The notes under the pieces: model-generated
Seen by the model: the letters and a program-made list of their open reading frames with translations, nothing else
The model's database searches: none
Told to the model about the DNA's origin: nothing
Shown: piece by piece, positions 24,714 through 36,835 of the stretch
Layout: each line of letters begins with the position of its first letter
Numbering within the stretch: position 1 is the stretch's first letter
Made by a program: the position numbers and the translations under genes
Assembly: GCA_016110215.1 (NCBI GenBank)
Contig: JADWQD010000013.1
Coordinates: 124,001 to 188,000 of the forward strand
Source: Capronia americana
Lineage: Eukaryota > Ascomycota > Eurotiomycetes > Chaetothyriales > Herpotrichiellaceae
Length of the DNA stretch: 64,000 nucleotides
Direction of reading: 5' to 3'

Positions 24714-26303
24714 ATGGTGGTGAGGACCTTCGCATCGGTCATCGCAGCAGCGCTCGCTACCGTCCTGTCGCCGGTGGCTGCGCAGTCATCCTCAAGCTGC
24801 GGCCCGGCACCTTCGGGCTCCATTCAACCCTCCCTGGCATCAGGGTTCCGCATGCAAGTGGTTGCGACCGGCTTGTCCAAACCTCGTGGCATCCTTCTCG
24901 ATAAGGCTGGTAATCTCTTGGTGGTGGAACAAGGAAGAGGCGTCGTCTCAGCACATACACTGGATGAGAATAACGGATGTGTCTCCGTCGGCACATCGTC
25001 AGACGTTACTCCTGCGTTGAGTGTCTGTCACTTTGCCCTCAGGTGCTGGTCACGGCCACTGACATGGTAACAGCTGAATCACGGTATAGAGATCTCGAGC
25101 GATGGAGCAACCCTCTTTGCTTCCTCATCCGAGAATGTCTACTCCTGGGACTATGATCAGTCGGCGAGGACAGTCTCAAACAATGCCACCCTTGTCAGCA
25201 ACATGGCAGGCAGCGATCACACCACTCGAACCCTCTTACTGTCAAACAAGGCTCCCGGTTTGCTTGTGGTTACCAGAGGCTCAACCTCCAACATCGACTT
25301 CGATGCCGCCAGGCTATCCTCCGGACACTCTCAGATCAAAGCATTCAACATCAGCAATGCGACCAGCACTCCATACGATTTCGATAGCGATGGCCTGCGT
25401 CTAGGATGGGGACTGAGAAATGATGTCGGCATTGCGGAGCATCCGACCAGTGGTGGCATTTACTCAGTGGAGAACTCCGCTGACCAGATTACCCGTATGG
25501 GTGTCGACGTGCACGAGGACAACCCTGCCGAGGAACTGAACTTCCTGGGCTATCTAAATGGCACCCGATATGGTCCCCAGGGAGGCAACTTTGGTTACCC
25601 CTGGTGTTTCTCTGCGTGGGGTGTTGAGGATCTTCCAGACAATGACAATTTGACGGTCGGAAGTCAGTTTGCTGTAGACGCAAGCCCTGATTCCAACAAT
25701 GAGAATCGGACAGATGCCTACTGTGCACAGCAATTGCCCGCACGCTTGGTTTTTCAAGCTCACATGGCTCCTCTTGATATCAAGTTCAATAATAGCGGCA
25801 CAGAAGCTTGGGTCACGTTCCACGGAAGCTGGGACAGGACTGAACCCGTGGGTGAGTTCCCCCCACCTCTGACAGAATGTTACTGGCTCTGAAGGCGTCG
25901 TTTCTGTTGTCTTGCCAATATCAGTACATGCTCACAATCGTGGTCCACAGGGTACAAGATGTCTGTTGTGGCCTTCAACGCGAGTGGTGAGCCAGTCGAC
26001 GGCCCCAAGAGTAAGACGGCTGCCCGTGATATTTTTGCCAACCAGGACAACTCGCAATGTCCCGGTGATTGCTTCCGCCCAGTGGCTATGGCTATCGACA
26101 GTCAAGGCCGTATCTTCGTATCCTCCGATGCCTCTGGAGAGATATACTTGATATCCAAGACCTCCGGGTCCCCAACCTCGTCAGGAACCCCATCCTCGGC
26201 CTCAGGTTCAGCTCCAGCATCAACAGGTGCTGGCAGCCAGATCAAGCCTGCAGCGATGTCAATTATTGCCGCACTGTTCTGCGCTATGGCTCTCATGCAG
26301 TAA
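24714..26303 (+). CDS. Secreted GPI-anchored L-sorbosone dehydrogenase-like beta-propeller protein
   Basis: Three exons: 24714 to about 25022, 25074-25851 and 25951-26303, about 479 residues. The N-terminus is a signal peptide (VRTFASVIAAALATVLSPVAA). The body has glucose/sorbosone-dehydrogenase repeats: GLSKPRGILLDKAGNLLVVE, then LNHGIEISSDG, RNDVGIAEHP, NFGYPWCFSAWG, VTFHGSWDR and PVAMAIDSQGRIFVSSD. Many N-x-S/T sites and several cysteines fit secretion. The C-terminus is a Ser/Thr-rich stalk and a hydrophobic tail (MSIIAALFCAMALM), typical of a GPI signal. The family uses PQQ or binds sugars; activity here is inferred. The last intron (GTGAGT...CACAG) is clear. The first is not: the acceptor at 25073 needs a phase-0 donor, and only GTCTGT at 25023 or GTTACT at 25005 offers one. 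Confidence 0.82.
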
Positions 26304-26660
26304 GACATGATGGTGGCGGCAAAGAGACATAAAAGAAATAATGCCATGATGAAGCAATTTCGATGAAGCAGGCGTGTTATGTGCTGATTGTGGAAAACGT
26401 CCATCGATTCAATACCGAAAATATCACTCTTGACATGTGCTTGTTAGGTGTATGATGCGATATTCACTTCCACCAACTTGTTACCTCACCGAAACATCGA
26501 TTTCGTCCTGGAGAAGCAGTCACGGGCCTAGCTTCGAGATTGCTCTCTTTTCATCGTACACTGCTTAAGATCCCTTATTGCTCTACCTTCTCGTCTATGT
26601 TTGCAAATCCTCTCCTTCATCTGCCAGCACCTGCTCACTTTCCCCATTTTGTGTCGGGTC
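26304..26660. other. Intergenic, promoter of the F-box gene
   Basis: A 357-base tandem intergenic region that becomes pyrimidine-rich over its last 100 bases (TGCTCTACCTTCTCGTC and similar), as is usual for a fungal leader. Confidence 0.45.
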
Positions 26661-29009
26661 ATGGATCTCCCCTCGGTGCGGCTCGCCTTGAGTCATATTG
26701 ACCCATCCGATAGTGACCTCTCTGATCTTTCTGAGGGTATTGAGGACACAGATCTCGACATGGATGACGCCTTGACCGACGCAGTGCCGGACATTCGAGC
26801 CAAGCACAAGGCGATCTCACTCCCGGACATGTCTGACGACGAATCGATGGACGACATTTTGGGTTCAGAAGACAGCGATTCGCCCTCAAGAAACCTCAGA
26901 TCCGCAAACCATGTCAGCGCAAAGTTTGAAGAAGTTCCTACAGAGGCGAGAGAAATCAATGCGCGTCACTTGTCCTAGCCGACTAACTTGGTCAGGTCCT
27001 CAATATCATTGTATCTCACTTACCCGATGACAAGGACCTCTTCAACTTGAGTTGCTCATGCAAGACATTCGCTGCTCTTCTGGTGCCCAAAGAATCCGCC
27101 ATCTGGAAAGAGAGGTTCCTCTCACGATATGACTACCCCTACGTTGCCAATCCACGCCATTTTGTCTTCGCATATCAACTGCGTCGGGCTGTGCTTCGCC
27201 AGTTCGTCGAGTTTACCGATCCAAAAGATCCACGGCTCGGTGTGCAACTGGAGGTCCTACGAGACATGGTGATCGGTAAGTTATCCATGGCATGTCCTCT
27301 ATGTTCATCTTCATAAGTCTCACTTACTCGTTATCTAGAGGCGTACAAGCCACGACGACGCCATCTTCCTCCGCCATCGACGTCTAAAAACCTCGCAGCA
27401 CTTGCTTCTCCACATAACTCGCCCTGGATCCGCATCTTCCTGTCTTGTTTCTTCTTCCCATGCCGTGGTCAGAGATTTGGCCAGCCACATCGCCTCTTCG
27501 ACGCTCTACAGCTCGTGCTGTCCCACCTCCTATTGTCCCCTGCATCGCAAATGGCGCACGTCATCAAATCATCGCGGGGGAACTACGATCTAGCCGTGGT
27601 GTACGCCTGGGACAAACCTCTATTACTTCTGTACCGCGAGCTGGCTGTGGGAGAAGAGCCTTGCGAAGCCCCACCTCCTACATATCAGGAGCAACGCAGT
27701 CTGAGAAAGCGTTCGCCGTCACTCAAGTTTCTCCTCGACACACATGCTTTGCTCCACATACGCAACTTTTGGCACCGTCATCTCGTCGGAGAGCGACAGG
27801 GCTTTGTGTCAGCGAGTATGGTTGAGAACACATATGGGCACATGGCGAAAGATCTGATGCGTGCTGGAATCAATCTGAAAAAGTGGGACAAGCCATTGAA
27901 GGACGACGACTTGCAAGTCGCCACGGAATGGTACGGACACTACAGCACCTTGGCTCAGTGGCCCAAGAAGAAACAAGAGCTTGAAGAAGTCCAGAGTCTA
28001 GCGGAGGACTGGCAGAAGGTGGACCCTTTGGTAAGTATAGTCTCTATCACCGTGGAATAGAACGGCTGACGTGGTGCAGAAACTCGATTTCTCCGTCAGC
28101 GTTGACAATGACGAGGATGGGTTTTGGTCACCCATCTTTGCCAATATCCCAATCTTTCAGAACACCAGTTCAGGTATCAACCTCGACCCCGGCTCGTGCA
28201 GATTCATTCGAGGTCTGGCCCCATTCGTCGTGCTGTCCCTGCCCAACGACACGAGAACACCACCGGAATCGCAAAATTCCGCACAGCTACCGAAATATCA
28301 TCCCTACCTGGCGATGCGACTTCGAGGCGTCATCCATTCTATCCCAGCGCAGCCGCGATTGAACAGCATCCCAGGTTGGAACCGCATCCTCATGGTGCTG
28401 TACAAGCCTACCCATCGCCATCTCATCCAAGTCCTCGAGCATGCGGAGGAAGAATTTGGCGATAGCTTTACCACGATGATAACGACGCAGATGACGCAGA
28501 ATGGTACAAACAGTGCCCAGCTCGCTCAGGCCCTCAACGGGGTGGGCGCCGCAGGGCAACAACTTGACGCGGGCGAGATCGACGCACAACTCGCTGCACA
28601 TCTGCGCAATAAACTACTCAACAACCCCCTCTGGCGCGACGGCTCGAAATTCGACAAGGCCACAATCGAGGAGATGGAAGAGAAGTACAGGCTGAGCGAG
28701 TATCTCGACTGGAACGACATTGACTATGCCTACGCTTATGAAGGCGTTATTCTCCCAGGCGGAAAGATCATGATGGGGCGGTGGTGGCGGCTTGCTCTGA
28801 ACGGCGAGGGAGAGGGGCTGGAGTGGAGTGACGCACTCGGCGAGGTCGAGGATGGTGACGCTATGGACTTGGACGGGGACGGGGCTGTCCACGACGGAGA
28901 ACAGAATGGCAATGTGGCCCCAAATGGGACTGGTAGTGGCAATGGCAACGGCGCAGGGAGGAGTCGATCCAAGAAGTTGGAGAGAGGGCCCTTCATTTTC
29001 TGGTGCTGA
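26661..29009 (+). CDS. F-box protein (SCF ubiquitin-ligase adaptor candidate)
   Basis: Four exons: 26661 to about 26933, 26996-27275, 27339-28030 and 28080-29009, about 724 residues. The N-terminus is acidic (DLSDLSEGIEDTDLDMDD). The F-box is at about residues 92-135: IVSHLPDDKDLFNLSCSCKT. The rest has no leucine-rich or WD repeats but shows a fungal F-box-family C-terminus with DYAYAYEGVILPGGKIMMGR and the closing GPFIFWC, after an acidic glycine/asparagine linker. Introns 2 (GTAAGT/TCTAG) and 3 (GTAAGT/TGCAG) are clean. Intron 1 has a good GACTAAC branch and CAG at 26995, but its donor is unclear: GTTCCT at 26934 or GTCAGC at 26913, both phase 0. F-box proteins link substrates to Skp1-Cullin; the target is unknown. 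Confidence 0.82.
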
Positions 29010-29722
29010 GTGCACGGCGGCGCCGTTGAGGTGCGAAGGTCCGGATGGAGGGTTTGCAATGTCATACAGTAGGTGCCGTACTCAATCTTGCTGGACTGTG
29101 GATCGGGAGGACGACGACGTGGGATCATTATCTCGGCGAGGGTTCTTCAGCTCGTTATTGATCCATTGAACTCCCCGTGTCCGCGCCCCGTTTGCCCTCG
29201 GCAGTCCGTTGACACGACAGAAAAAGGAGCAGACCAGCTCTAGCCATCATTGAGCACTGAACACTGAGCACTGAGTCTCATATCGATTCGACTCTGCGTT
29301 GAGCCTGGGTCAGCGGAACAGAGGCACCGGATTCGATGCTGTTGAGATACCCAGGCCGAATGATCATTATTTCATCACTCCCCCCCTTCCTTCCTTGCCT
29401 CAGTCCGATCTATTCCTCGCCGTCGTTGCTTAATGACCAGTGCGTAACAGATCTTGGGAAAATGCTCTCATTGCTGGGAAAAGGGGAGGGGTGTCATTTT
29501 CACGTACGTACTCACATCAGACACAGCCGACTGACGCTGGAGGTGCGAGGCAAGGTTCAGATTGAGCTCATCTCACTGCGTTCTTGTCATTATTATACTC
29601 CCTTTCTAGCTATACCCTACCACTGAGCCGTGATACGTATCCAAGTACACGCTCCACGCTCCACGCATTACGCACCACGCTCCCTTACGGTAAGCCTCTT
29701 ATAGTGGGTAGGCTCCTGGAAT
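29010..29722. other. Convergent intergenic region between the F-box gene and pex20
   Basis: About 0.7 kb where two 3' ends meet. It contains a short imperfect direct repeat of GAGCACTGA/GAACACTGA at about 29251-29276. I see no gene. Confidence 0.5.
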
Positions 29723-31268
29723 CTAAAAGCTCATTTCATTCCTTGCAAATCGCCGCGCCAACCCGGCACTTTGGTCGACGTAGTCGAAGTCACTGGCCGA
29801 GATGCGCTTCTCCAGGGTAGCTCCGTCCTCGACTATGCTGCCACCGCCCGAGACCGGGGGGACTGCACCGCTCATCTCGACTTCGGAAGAGCCGGATCCG
29901 GCCATGGCCGCCTTCTGGAGCTGGGGACTCTGGTCGGGATAGTATTTCCCACCCGGGTGCAGTGCCTCCAGCTGAGTGTGCGGGTACTGATCGTCGTCGA
30001 ACCCGTACGTCGTGTAGGGAGATTGCAGTGCCTGCCCGGATCCTGCACTTGCGGCAGACTGATCCCGTTGTTGGGCGTCATACACGCCGTCGTCGGCATC
30101 GGCCCAGACATCGTCACTGTTGGTGGGGGCATAGACGGCGTCCATGTCGGGGAATTCGAAGTGCGACGTCATATCTGTAGCCGTATCCATTCCCGTTGCT
30201 GTCGCAGGGACAGGAGCCTGCCGATGGTCCTCGAAGCGGAGGGTTTCGGACGCCGGCCTCCCCGTCGATGTCTCGTGCAGGTCATCGTTCTGGACCTCGA
30301 CCTCGCGGTCGCGGATCTTGCGCATCAACTGCAGAAACTGACTGTTTTGGAACTTTTCGCTCGTGTCATGCGACACGCTGTTCAGCAGCTCGCCTGCCGT
30401 GCGGGCCAGTTCGTCGGCGTCGCGTGCATTCGGCTCGGCTGTACGTTCGTGTTTGTCGACGTAGTGGAACGCGTCGCTCCCGATCTTTATATTCTCTCGC
30501 TGGGTTTCTTGTTGCGCATCTGTAAGGGGTTCTTCGTGGAGTTGGGCCTCGATTTGGTGGGCGCGGTCCTGGTCCATTTCTTGGGCGTGGGCGAGCGCAT
30601 CGGCAAATGCTGCTTCGAAGTGCACGTCAGAGATCTGCAGCTCTTGCACTATGCCTGGGTGCTGCATTTGCGGCTCCTGCTGTTGGAAGCCGCCGCCGGT
30701 ATATGATTGGTACGAAGCTTGGGAATAGTTCACCATCGAGGCCTGGAACATGTTGCTGTTCATCTGTGGGACGTCTCGCACTGCTTGCTTCCCCTGGGAG
30801 ATGGGTGTGCTTGCGTTGGACCGCTGGCGCAGGAACTCATTTTGCCAGCCACCCAGCGGGGATGACTTGATTAATGGCGCTTCGGTACGAAATTGCTGTG
30901 CCGGCACGGGCGACTGGTTGCCGAGAGAGAGTCGCTGGAAGTCGGTGGCCCATGCCCCCGCCGCGGTTGGGACATGGTGTTGAGGATGGAAGAGCTCGGG
31001 TTGGTGAAACTGGAAGGGATTCGGCGCTGAGTTCTGGAAGGCGTGGAAGTCGGCGTCGAGGGCTCCGGCTCTGGGGTCGGCGGTGCGGAAGCCCTTTGCA
31101 CACGGGTCAGCGGTGGAGTGAGCGAGCAGGGTACAGTGGATGATAACTCACCTGAGCAGGCGACTGTCTGTTCCCGACGAGGCGATCTTGCTGGAGTGTG
31201 CGATCCACCTGCGTGTGTTTCTGCAGGTTCTGAAGCGGGTTGGATGGCCCGCAGAGAGCGTCGGCCAT
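29723..31268 (-). CDS. pex20: Peroxin 20, PTS2 import co-receptor
   Basis: Two exons on the minus strand: 31152-31268 (39 codons) and 29723-31093, joined by a 58-base GTGAGT...CAAAG intron, giving 495 residues. The first exon encodes MADALCGPSNPLQNLQKHTQ and VDRTLQQDRL, the conserved Pex20 N-terminus with Cys6, the residue ubiquitinated for recycling in this family. Two WxxxF motifs, WATDF (87-91) and WQNEF (122-126), fit binding to Pex14. The middle is Gln/Asp-rich and helical. The C-terminus FDYVDQSAGLARRFARNEMS is the expected Pex7-binding type end. Pex20 works with Pex7 to bring PTS2 enzymes such as thiolase into peroxisomes in filamentous fungi and some yeasts. Without the first exon the protein would not be recognisable. 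Confidence 0.92.
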
Positions 31269-32687
31269 GGCGGGGTGGGTAGATGTCGCCTGGAGAGAGG
31301 GAGCGCGAGGAAGCGGCGGCGTGAGAGTTATTTCATGTCACCTCTCATATCTCATATCTCATATCTCGACTTGTCTGGAGTACTCGGCACTACAGGGAAT
31401 GGAAATAGATCGGGAATCGAGTATCATGCAAAGACGACGACAGCCTTGCACGGCGCGCAGTTGATGACAATCGCACGCCGCCACCGCCGACGCTGGTGCC
31501 GAGGCTATTTAACCACGAGGCTTGCGGCGAAACGTTTACCCGACCGCCCGCCTTGAAAAGTCCGGCTTCACAATCTCACAATCTCGCATTCATCTGCGAC
31601 ACTCGAGCGCACGCTACGAAGATTCGATTCTCTCCTCGTACAGATCTTGCTGTTGTCCATTCTACTGCCAGACGCCCTTGGTGTCCCCCGCCTAATATCT
31701 TTCCCAACCTTCGTCAGCAACCTCCCAGCCGCGTCTCATCGGTCACTAGCATGGGAGTATCGTGGTTTCCACGTTCTCCTCCGTCCAGCTTCTGCTCTAC
31801 TCTGCTTGCGCTCCCAGTTCGTCCCGTCAATATCATTGCCACTCTATGCCAGGCACGGCGACTTTTCGAGATGAACGGTGCTCTCCCCCCTCGCTACAAT
31901 GGAAGGTAAGTCTGAAGCCTTCTGCTGTCGAAGCCTCGAATGTCTCTGGACGGAGTCATAGACCGTGAATGCTCCTCCAGAACACTGTCCCTCAATCATG
32001 GACAACTTCAGCTCGAACCGCCTCTCAGCAGTCCCTGTTCTGAGTGTTGAATCTCCATTATCATCCCATTGCTGTCGACTATGTAGTTTCGTCCTTCCAA
32101 TCCAGTGTACGGAGGAGGCAGTATCAAACCCCCGCCTGCAAATGCACGCTAGGTAAGGTAGCCAAATAGTCTCCGTCAAAGGTGTCCAGATGAAATCTGG
32201 CATCTCCAATCCTGTCAATGCAAGGGCTGCCCCGGAAGTACATTATTTGAAGGTGACATCCTTCTTTGGTCACGCCGTAATTCTGTCATGATGGAAGGGA
32301 CGGTGGCTGACTTGCCAGCTGTCATAGATTGGGTAAGGGCGAACATTACAGGACAAAGCTATCACTTACACTGACAGACGATGCAATTTCGGGGCCGAAA
32401 CCGAGTGAGACCCATACCAACGAACGTCCACCGATATCTGAGAGCAAGGACCGCGAATATTAATTCAGTCGCCACGAGGAGTACTTGTCATCTCTACCCA
32501 ACACCCAGCTGGCTGAATCGAGGTGACTGATGCCTGGTATTCAGAAAGAACACAAGTCTGACAACCGGATCTATGTGCTGGACTCCTATCTGAACATCTT
32601 CACTTCGGCCGCGGGCACAAGGTTGAGAATGGACATCCTGTGTGCCATGTTCCGAACACAACCCATGTCAAATCACATCACAACAAG
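31269..32687. other. Intergenic 1.4 kb, pex20 promoter and PEBP-like 3' region
   Basis: No supportable gene. A CTCATAT tandem run (about 31342-31366) lies just upstream of pex20 and may be in its leader. The remainder shows no repeats or conserved frames. Confidence 0.5.
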
Positions 32688-33726
32688 TCACAACATCCAC
32701 ATCCATGCGCCGGCTACGCCCATAACCAGGCCAGCAACCAGTTCTCCCATGCTACCGCGCACTTCCACCAGGCCAGCCGCCCCAGTGGCAGCAGGGCTTG
32801 CAGTTGCACTTGCAGACGAGCTGGAGGAGCCCGACGCCGATCCCGAAGTAAAAGCAGGAGTACTTGAAGCTGCCGACGTGGCGGTAGCATCAGCAGCTGA
32901 ACCTGAAGTTGACGCCGTTGACGTGGCGGAAGTGGACTCCGTTCCCGTCGCAGTCGTAGTGTCGTTGATGACACGGAACCAATTGGCAGCAACGGGTTGG
33001 CCCAGGCCAGCCGCATCCGCAAAGCCAGACATATTAAAGGGATATCTGGCGTTGACGTCTGCCGGGGGGCTGAACGAGGCGTAGGCTTCCGGTACCGCAA
33101 ATCCCTCCGGCTGAGGGTATAACAGCAGAGTGTATCGGTGGGCAATGTCCCCTCCCGGAGGCGAGGGCGTCACATAGTCGGCTCCCACGGCGGTGGTGGC
33201 ATTCCGGGCATTCGGTTGGACGGACAGTTCATGGTTGATCCCCACGAGGTTGGGTTGGAAGTAATGCAGCAGCTGGACGCGGGGGCCGTTCCCTGTGTCA
33301 ACGTCTTCGTCGACCACGAAGAGCACGTACGTGGCTTCCTGGGTTGCGTTCTCGGGGCCATATACTGTGGGGCCATCGAGCACATCTGCGGTGTCGTGGT
33401 CAGCAAGCTGCACATATATATATTCACATCCACGTATGTAGGATGTGTTGGTGTTCGCGTTGGGGTCCGGGGATGTTACGATATGGCCTTACCGTCTCGA
33501 GGCAGAAGAATTCCCGCTGGGCTGACGCTCGTCGAACTGCCCAGGAAATCGACCCGCAGGTTGGTCTGGACCTGCACAGGGAAGTTCGGTGCTGCAGACG
33601 CGTTAACTTGGACCCCTTCTTTCTGGTCATCCTATCTTCGGTCTCAAAGGAGGCCTTACCGGACTGTGCAGCGACAAGTGCCCCCAAGGCCAGGACTGGC
33701 ACAACAAGGACTGAGAAAGACCCCAT
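32688..33726 (-). CDS. Secreted GPI-anchored PEBP-like (YbhB/TFS1 fold) protein
   Basis: Three exons on the minus strand: 33660-33726, 33493-33591 and 32688-33407. Exon 1 gives the signal peptide MGSFSVLVVPVLALGALVAA. Exon 2 gives PNFPVQVQTNLRVDF and the conserved SPAGILLPRD. Exon 3 carries the ligand-fold core (ATYVLFVVDEDVDTGNGPRV, LLHYFQPNLVGI, a HRYTLLLYPQPEGF segment, the latter two typical of PEBP), a Ser/Thr/Ala-rich stalk and a hydrophobic GPI tail (AGLVMGVAGAWMW). PEBP proteins bind small anionic ligands or inhibit proteases; the role at a fungal surface is unknown. Oddity: exons 1 and 2 end in phase 1 but exon 3 is in phase 0, so the GTAAGG...TGCAG intron 2 does not join in frame. 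Confidence 0.75.
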
Positions 33727-35180
33727 GATTGATGTTCTAATCGTGGCCGGAAGGAGTGACAGTGGGAAAGAATCGAGCTTGGCCGCGGGAGGGAGAGGTG
33801 GAGGGACAGGGGATTTTTGACCTTGGATGGTCAGTATGGGAAGACGAGGTATATGTACAGTGTCTCGAATATGGACACTCATCTCATCTCGCGTATGTCG
33901 TCGGTCCGCTTTCAGGGGCACTGTGGTGCTGCAGCCCAACGGTCCAGCGCAGGGCTGCTCATCTCAAACGGCGAGTTGCTGTCGCCCACGGTCGCTTCTA
34001 TGCTCGACTCTGCATCCGATAGGGTGATCGTGGTGGACGCCGAAGCGGGACCTCCCTATTTCGTGCCCATGTCTCTCTATGGGTGGGTGTCAGGACGTTA
34101 TTAATCTTGGTCTCCGCACCGTAGCAGTTATTACTGTGGTTGATGCGTGGCGGGTCTCTTCTCGTGCACACGAGCTGTCTGTTTCGGGCTGGCAGGGTGA
34201 CGACGAGGCTGATTCCGTATCGGGGTTTGGCCCCAAGTTCACGCAATCGGACACCCAAGACTAGCCTCGATGCGGAAACTCTCCTCGAGATTGTCCTTAG
34301 TAAGTGGCAGGACCTCTTCCTGTAGGTAACTGAGCGATATGAGGGATTGTCGCTCTTCCGCGCCACCGTGTCCGAGCGTCGCGACCACAAGGCTGGCGAC
34401 ATTTGGAAAAAGGGGCGGAGTTGAGCTAGGTCGTGACGGTCGGGCTCAATGCCCCCATCGTCCTCAAGAGTACACTTGCTTGCTTACTGTACTCAGGGCA
34501 GGCTTGTCTGGTGGAGACTCACTCCTTGTTCCTTGTCTAGTTGTGGGCAAAACCTCGCACTGCGGACTGCCGGGTACGAGGTACTGTGGAAGCCACACTG
34601 GAGGGAGATCAAACAACATTTCCAGCGCGCAGAGATCGACAAGGGGGGCGAAATTATCTGGTTCGACAATCCGTCGCGAGATGTTGCTCGTTCAGGTCTT
34701 AGAGGTAGCATAACATCCTCCGTACGGACTATGTACGCAGTATATGCAGCACACGATACAGGGCATTCTTGGCGGGAAGTTGGGGAAATGATGGCTCAGA
34801 CCAGATTCACCGTCCTTGCCACCCACAGCGGCCTGCGTCGGACTCGCAAGACCTCGAATGGGTACGGTGTATCGTCGTCCGCACTAGGATCGGTGCTCCG
34901 TCTGGTTCTTTCACCAAGAACCTTGCTGGGCCCTTAGCACGGGCGATGAACAGGCTGCTCGGTCCGTCCTCGTGAGGTATCCCAACGTGCAGCATGCAGC
35001 ATTCTCATGCTCTACGGGACGTCGACATTGGACACCGACGGCCACACTGTTGGTGCCTGCTTAACAGTGGCCAGAGGGCGCATCAACCTTTTGGAACACG
35101 TTTGGACCTGGTTCTGTTGCTCCCTGTATTTACACTATGTCTCGATTTTGGCTGCTCGATAACAGGAACGACTCGACAAT
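33727..35180. other. Intergenic 1.45 kb
   Basis: Contains the promoter of the PEBP-like gene and the 3' region of the GT25 gene. No open frame here is convincing. A TCCGTACGGA palindrome lies at 34719-34728. Confidence 0.5.
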
Positions 35181-36835
35181 TCATTGCGGCTGATCCCCAA
35201 GCAGCTCGGGAGTATGCCCCAGCATATCGCTCTCTGAGTCTGACTCCTGCTCCGACTCCGGCTCCGACTCTGACCCTGACCCTTCTGCACCGTGTGCGAC
35301 TTGAACTTCAGCTGCCTCGTCCTTTGAAACCTCGTCCTGCGCGCCCGGTGCACCTGGAGATTCATCTCCTTCGTGCTGCTCAACCTGCTCTACTTCCGGT
35401 TCTATCGGACTTTGCCAGTCGCCAACTTCGACACCCTCTTCCTCTTGAGCAGCCACACCCTCGGCCAAGGCCAGATCCGCCTCCCGGACGGCGTTGTATT
35501 CGTCCTCGTTGAAGTATCGTTCGCCCGCCCAGACCCATTCTCCGTGGCCTGTTCCGCCTCCGATGTCTTCGAGTGACAAAGGGGGCACCCGTTCTGTGCT
35601 GAACACACTCACAAAGTCCTCTGCTCCCGTGAGGATGCGCGGGATGTTTTGCCGCGTCGAGTACATTATCCGCTCACTCCAGCCCTGTTCGGACACCTGC
35701 TCGTTGTCCAATCCGCGGATGTCGCTGCCTCGATTTGACGGGCCGGCAGGTTTGGAGATGCCGACCACGGTCGGGAACGGGGCTATGCAGGTGAAATTGA
35801 GCGAGTGCTGGTTGCACATTGCGCCCATGCCGTTGTCGACGGGGTCGTTGTAGGGCACCATGCTCTCGGTGAAGACGACCTTTTCGGCACCGCGCAGCGA
35901 GATGGCGTACGCGGCGGTGCAGGAGTTCCAGCTCGACTTGAAGTAGATGCGGGTCTGGAAGTTGAGGTAGTCGTCCGAGTCTTCCTCCCAGTACGACATG
36001 TCCGGCTTGACGAACTCGGAGCGCGACCAGGGCGGCAGGACGGTCGGGTCGTCGGTGACGACGAACCGGCGATCGTGCTCCGGGTCGGCGCCGGCGGCGC
36101 AGTGGCCGAACCAAATAATGTCCCAGTCGTCGCCGTAGGGCGAGGGGGACTTGGCGTCTTCGGGCTGCCCGGTGACGAAGCGTGTCGCCCGCGCCGCCTG
36201 GAGCATCTGGTACTTGATCGCCACGTCCCAGTCGGCGTCGTCCTCGAACACCAGCGCCGTTTGGATGTTCTCCCGCACCATCTCTTGCATGACGTTCAAG
36301 TGCGCGCGCCAGCATCCCGTGGCACCTGGATCTTGTGCAAAATGCTGCGGAAGTCAGCTCAGGTCTGTTTCACGGACGCCGATCAATCCATGCTTCAGAA
36401 ACGGGGGAGACGTACAAGTGGAAGCGCTTTGGCAGGCACGTCGGCCCCGGAAACCCCATCCCTCACTTCGAAAGTGATATTCGACAGTCGGGCCTGGAGA
36501 CTAAAGGCATCTCGTTTGTCCGCGCGGTTGGGCATGGAAATCACAAAGACTTTCGCGAACCCGAGCGTCGAATTCATCGCGTCGGCCAGCGTGCCGGGTC
36601 CGGTCTCCTCGACGGGCGGTTGGGAGAAGACGTCCGCCACCTCGGCGTCCTCGAACGGATTGGGCGGCTCGACATCGTCCACGAGCGGGGACAACACTTG
36701 GGACGGCGCGTCGTCATCGTCGTATTTGAGCACCGACGGATCTAGGTCCGGGAAAGTAGGCCTGAAGCGAGAGAAGCACAGGAACACAATGACCAGCGTG
36801 ATGGCAAAGCCCGCTACCTCGAATCGGGGAAACAT
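35181..36835 (-). CDS. Family 25 glycosyltransferase, type II membrane protein
   Basis: Two exons on the minus strand: 36416-36835 and 35181-36344, joined in phase 0 by a GTACGT...CCGCAG intron, giving 527 residues. A membrane anchor (FAITLVIVFLCFSRF, residues 9-23) follows a short N-terminus, so the catalytic part is expected in the Golgi lumen. The GT25 domain starts at about residue 92 with FVISMPNRADKRDAF, continues with the junction GATGCWRAHLNVMQEM (about 147-162) and ALVFEDDADWDV, which holds the acidic metal-binding cluster, and has DIIWFGHC and GAEKVVF further on. The last 110 residues are an acidic, Glu/Ser-rich tail. GT25 enzymes in bacteria add galactose to lipooligosaccharide and in animals to collagen; the fungal acceptor is unknown. 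It starts a run of transferase genes reaching 45.5 kb. Confidence 0.86.

Noticed and set aside
29771..30706. 311-codon plus-strand open frame over pex20
   Set aside because: It is antisense to a gene with clear Pex20 motifs; the frame is open only because of the GC-rich codon use of the real gene, and its translation is valine/arginine-rich without motifs.
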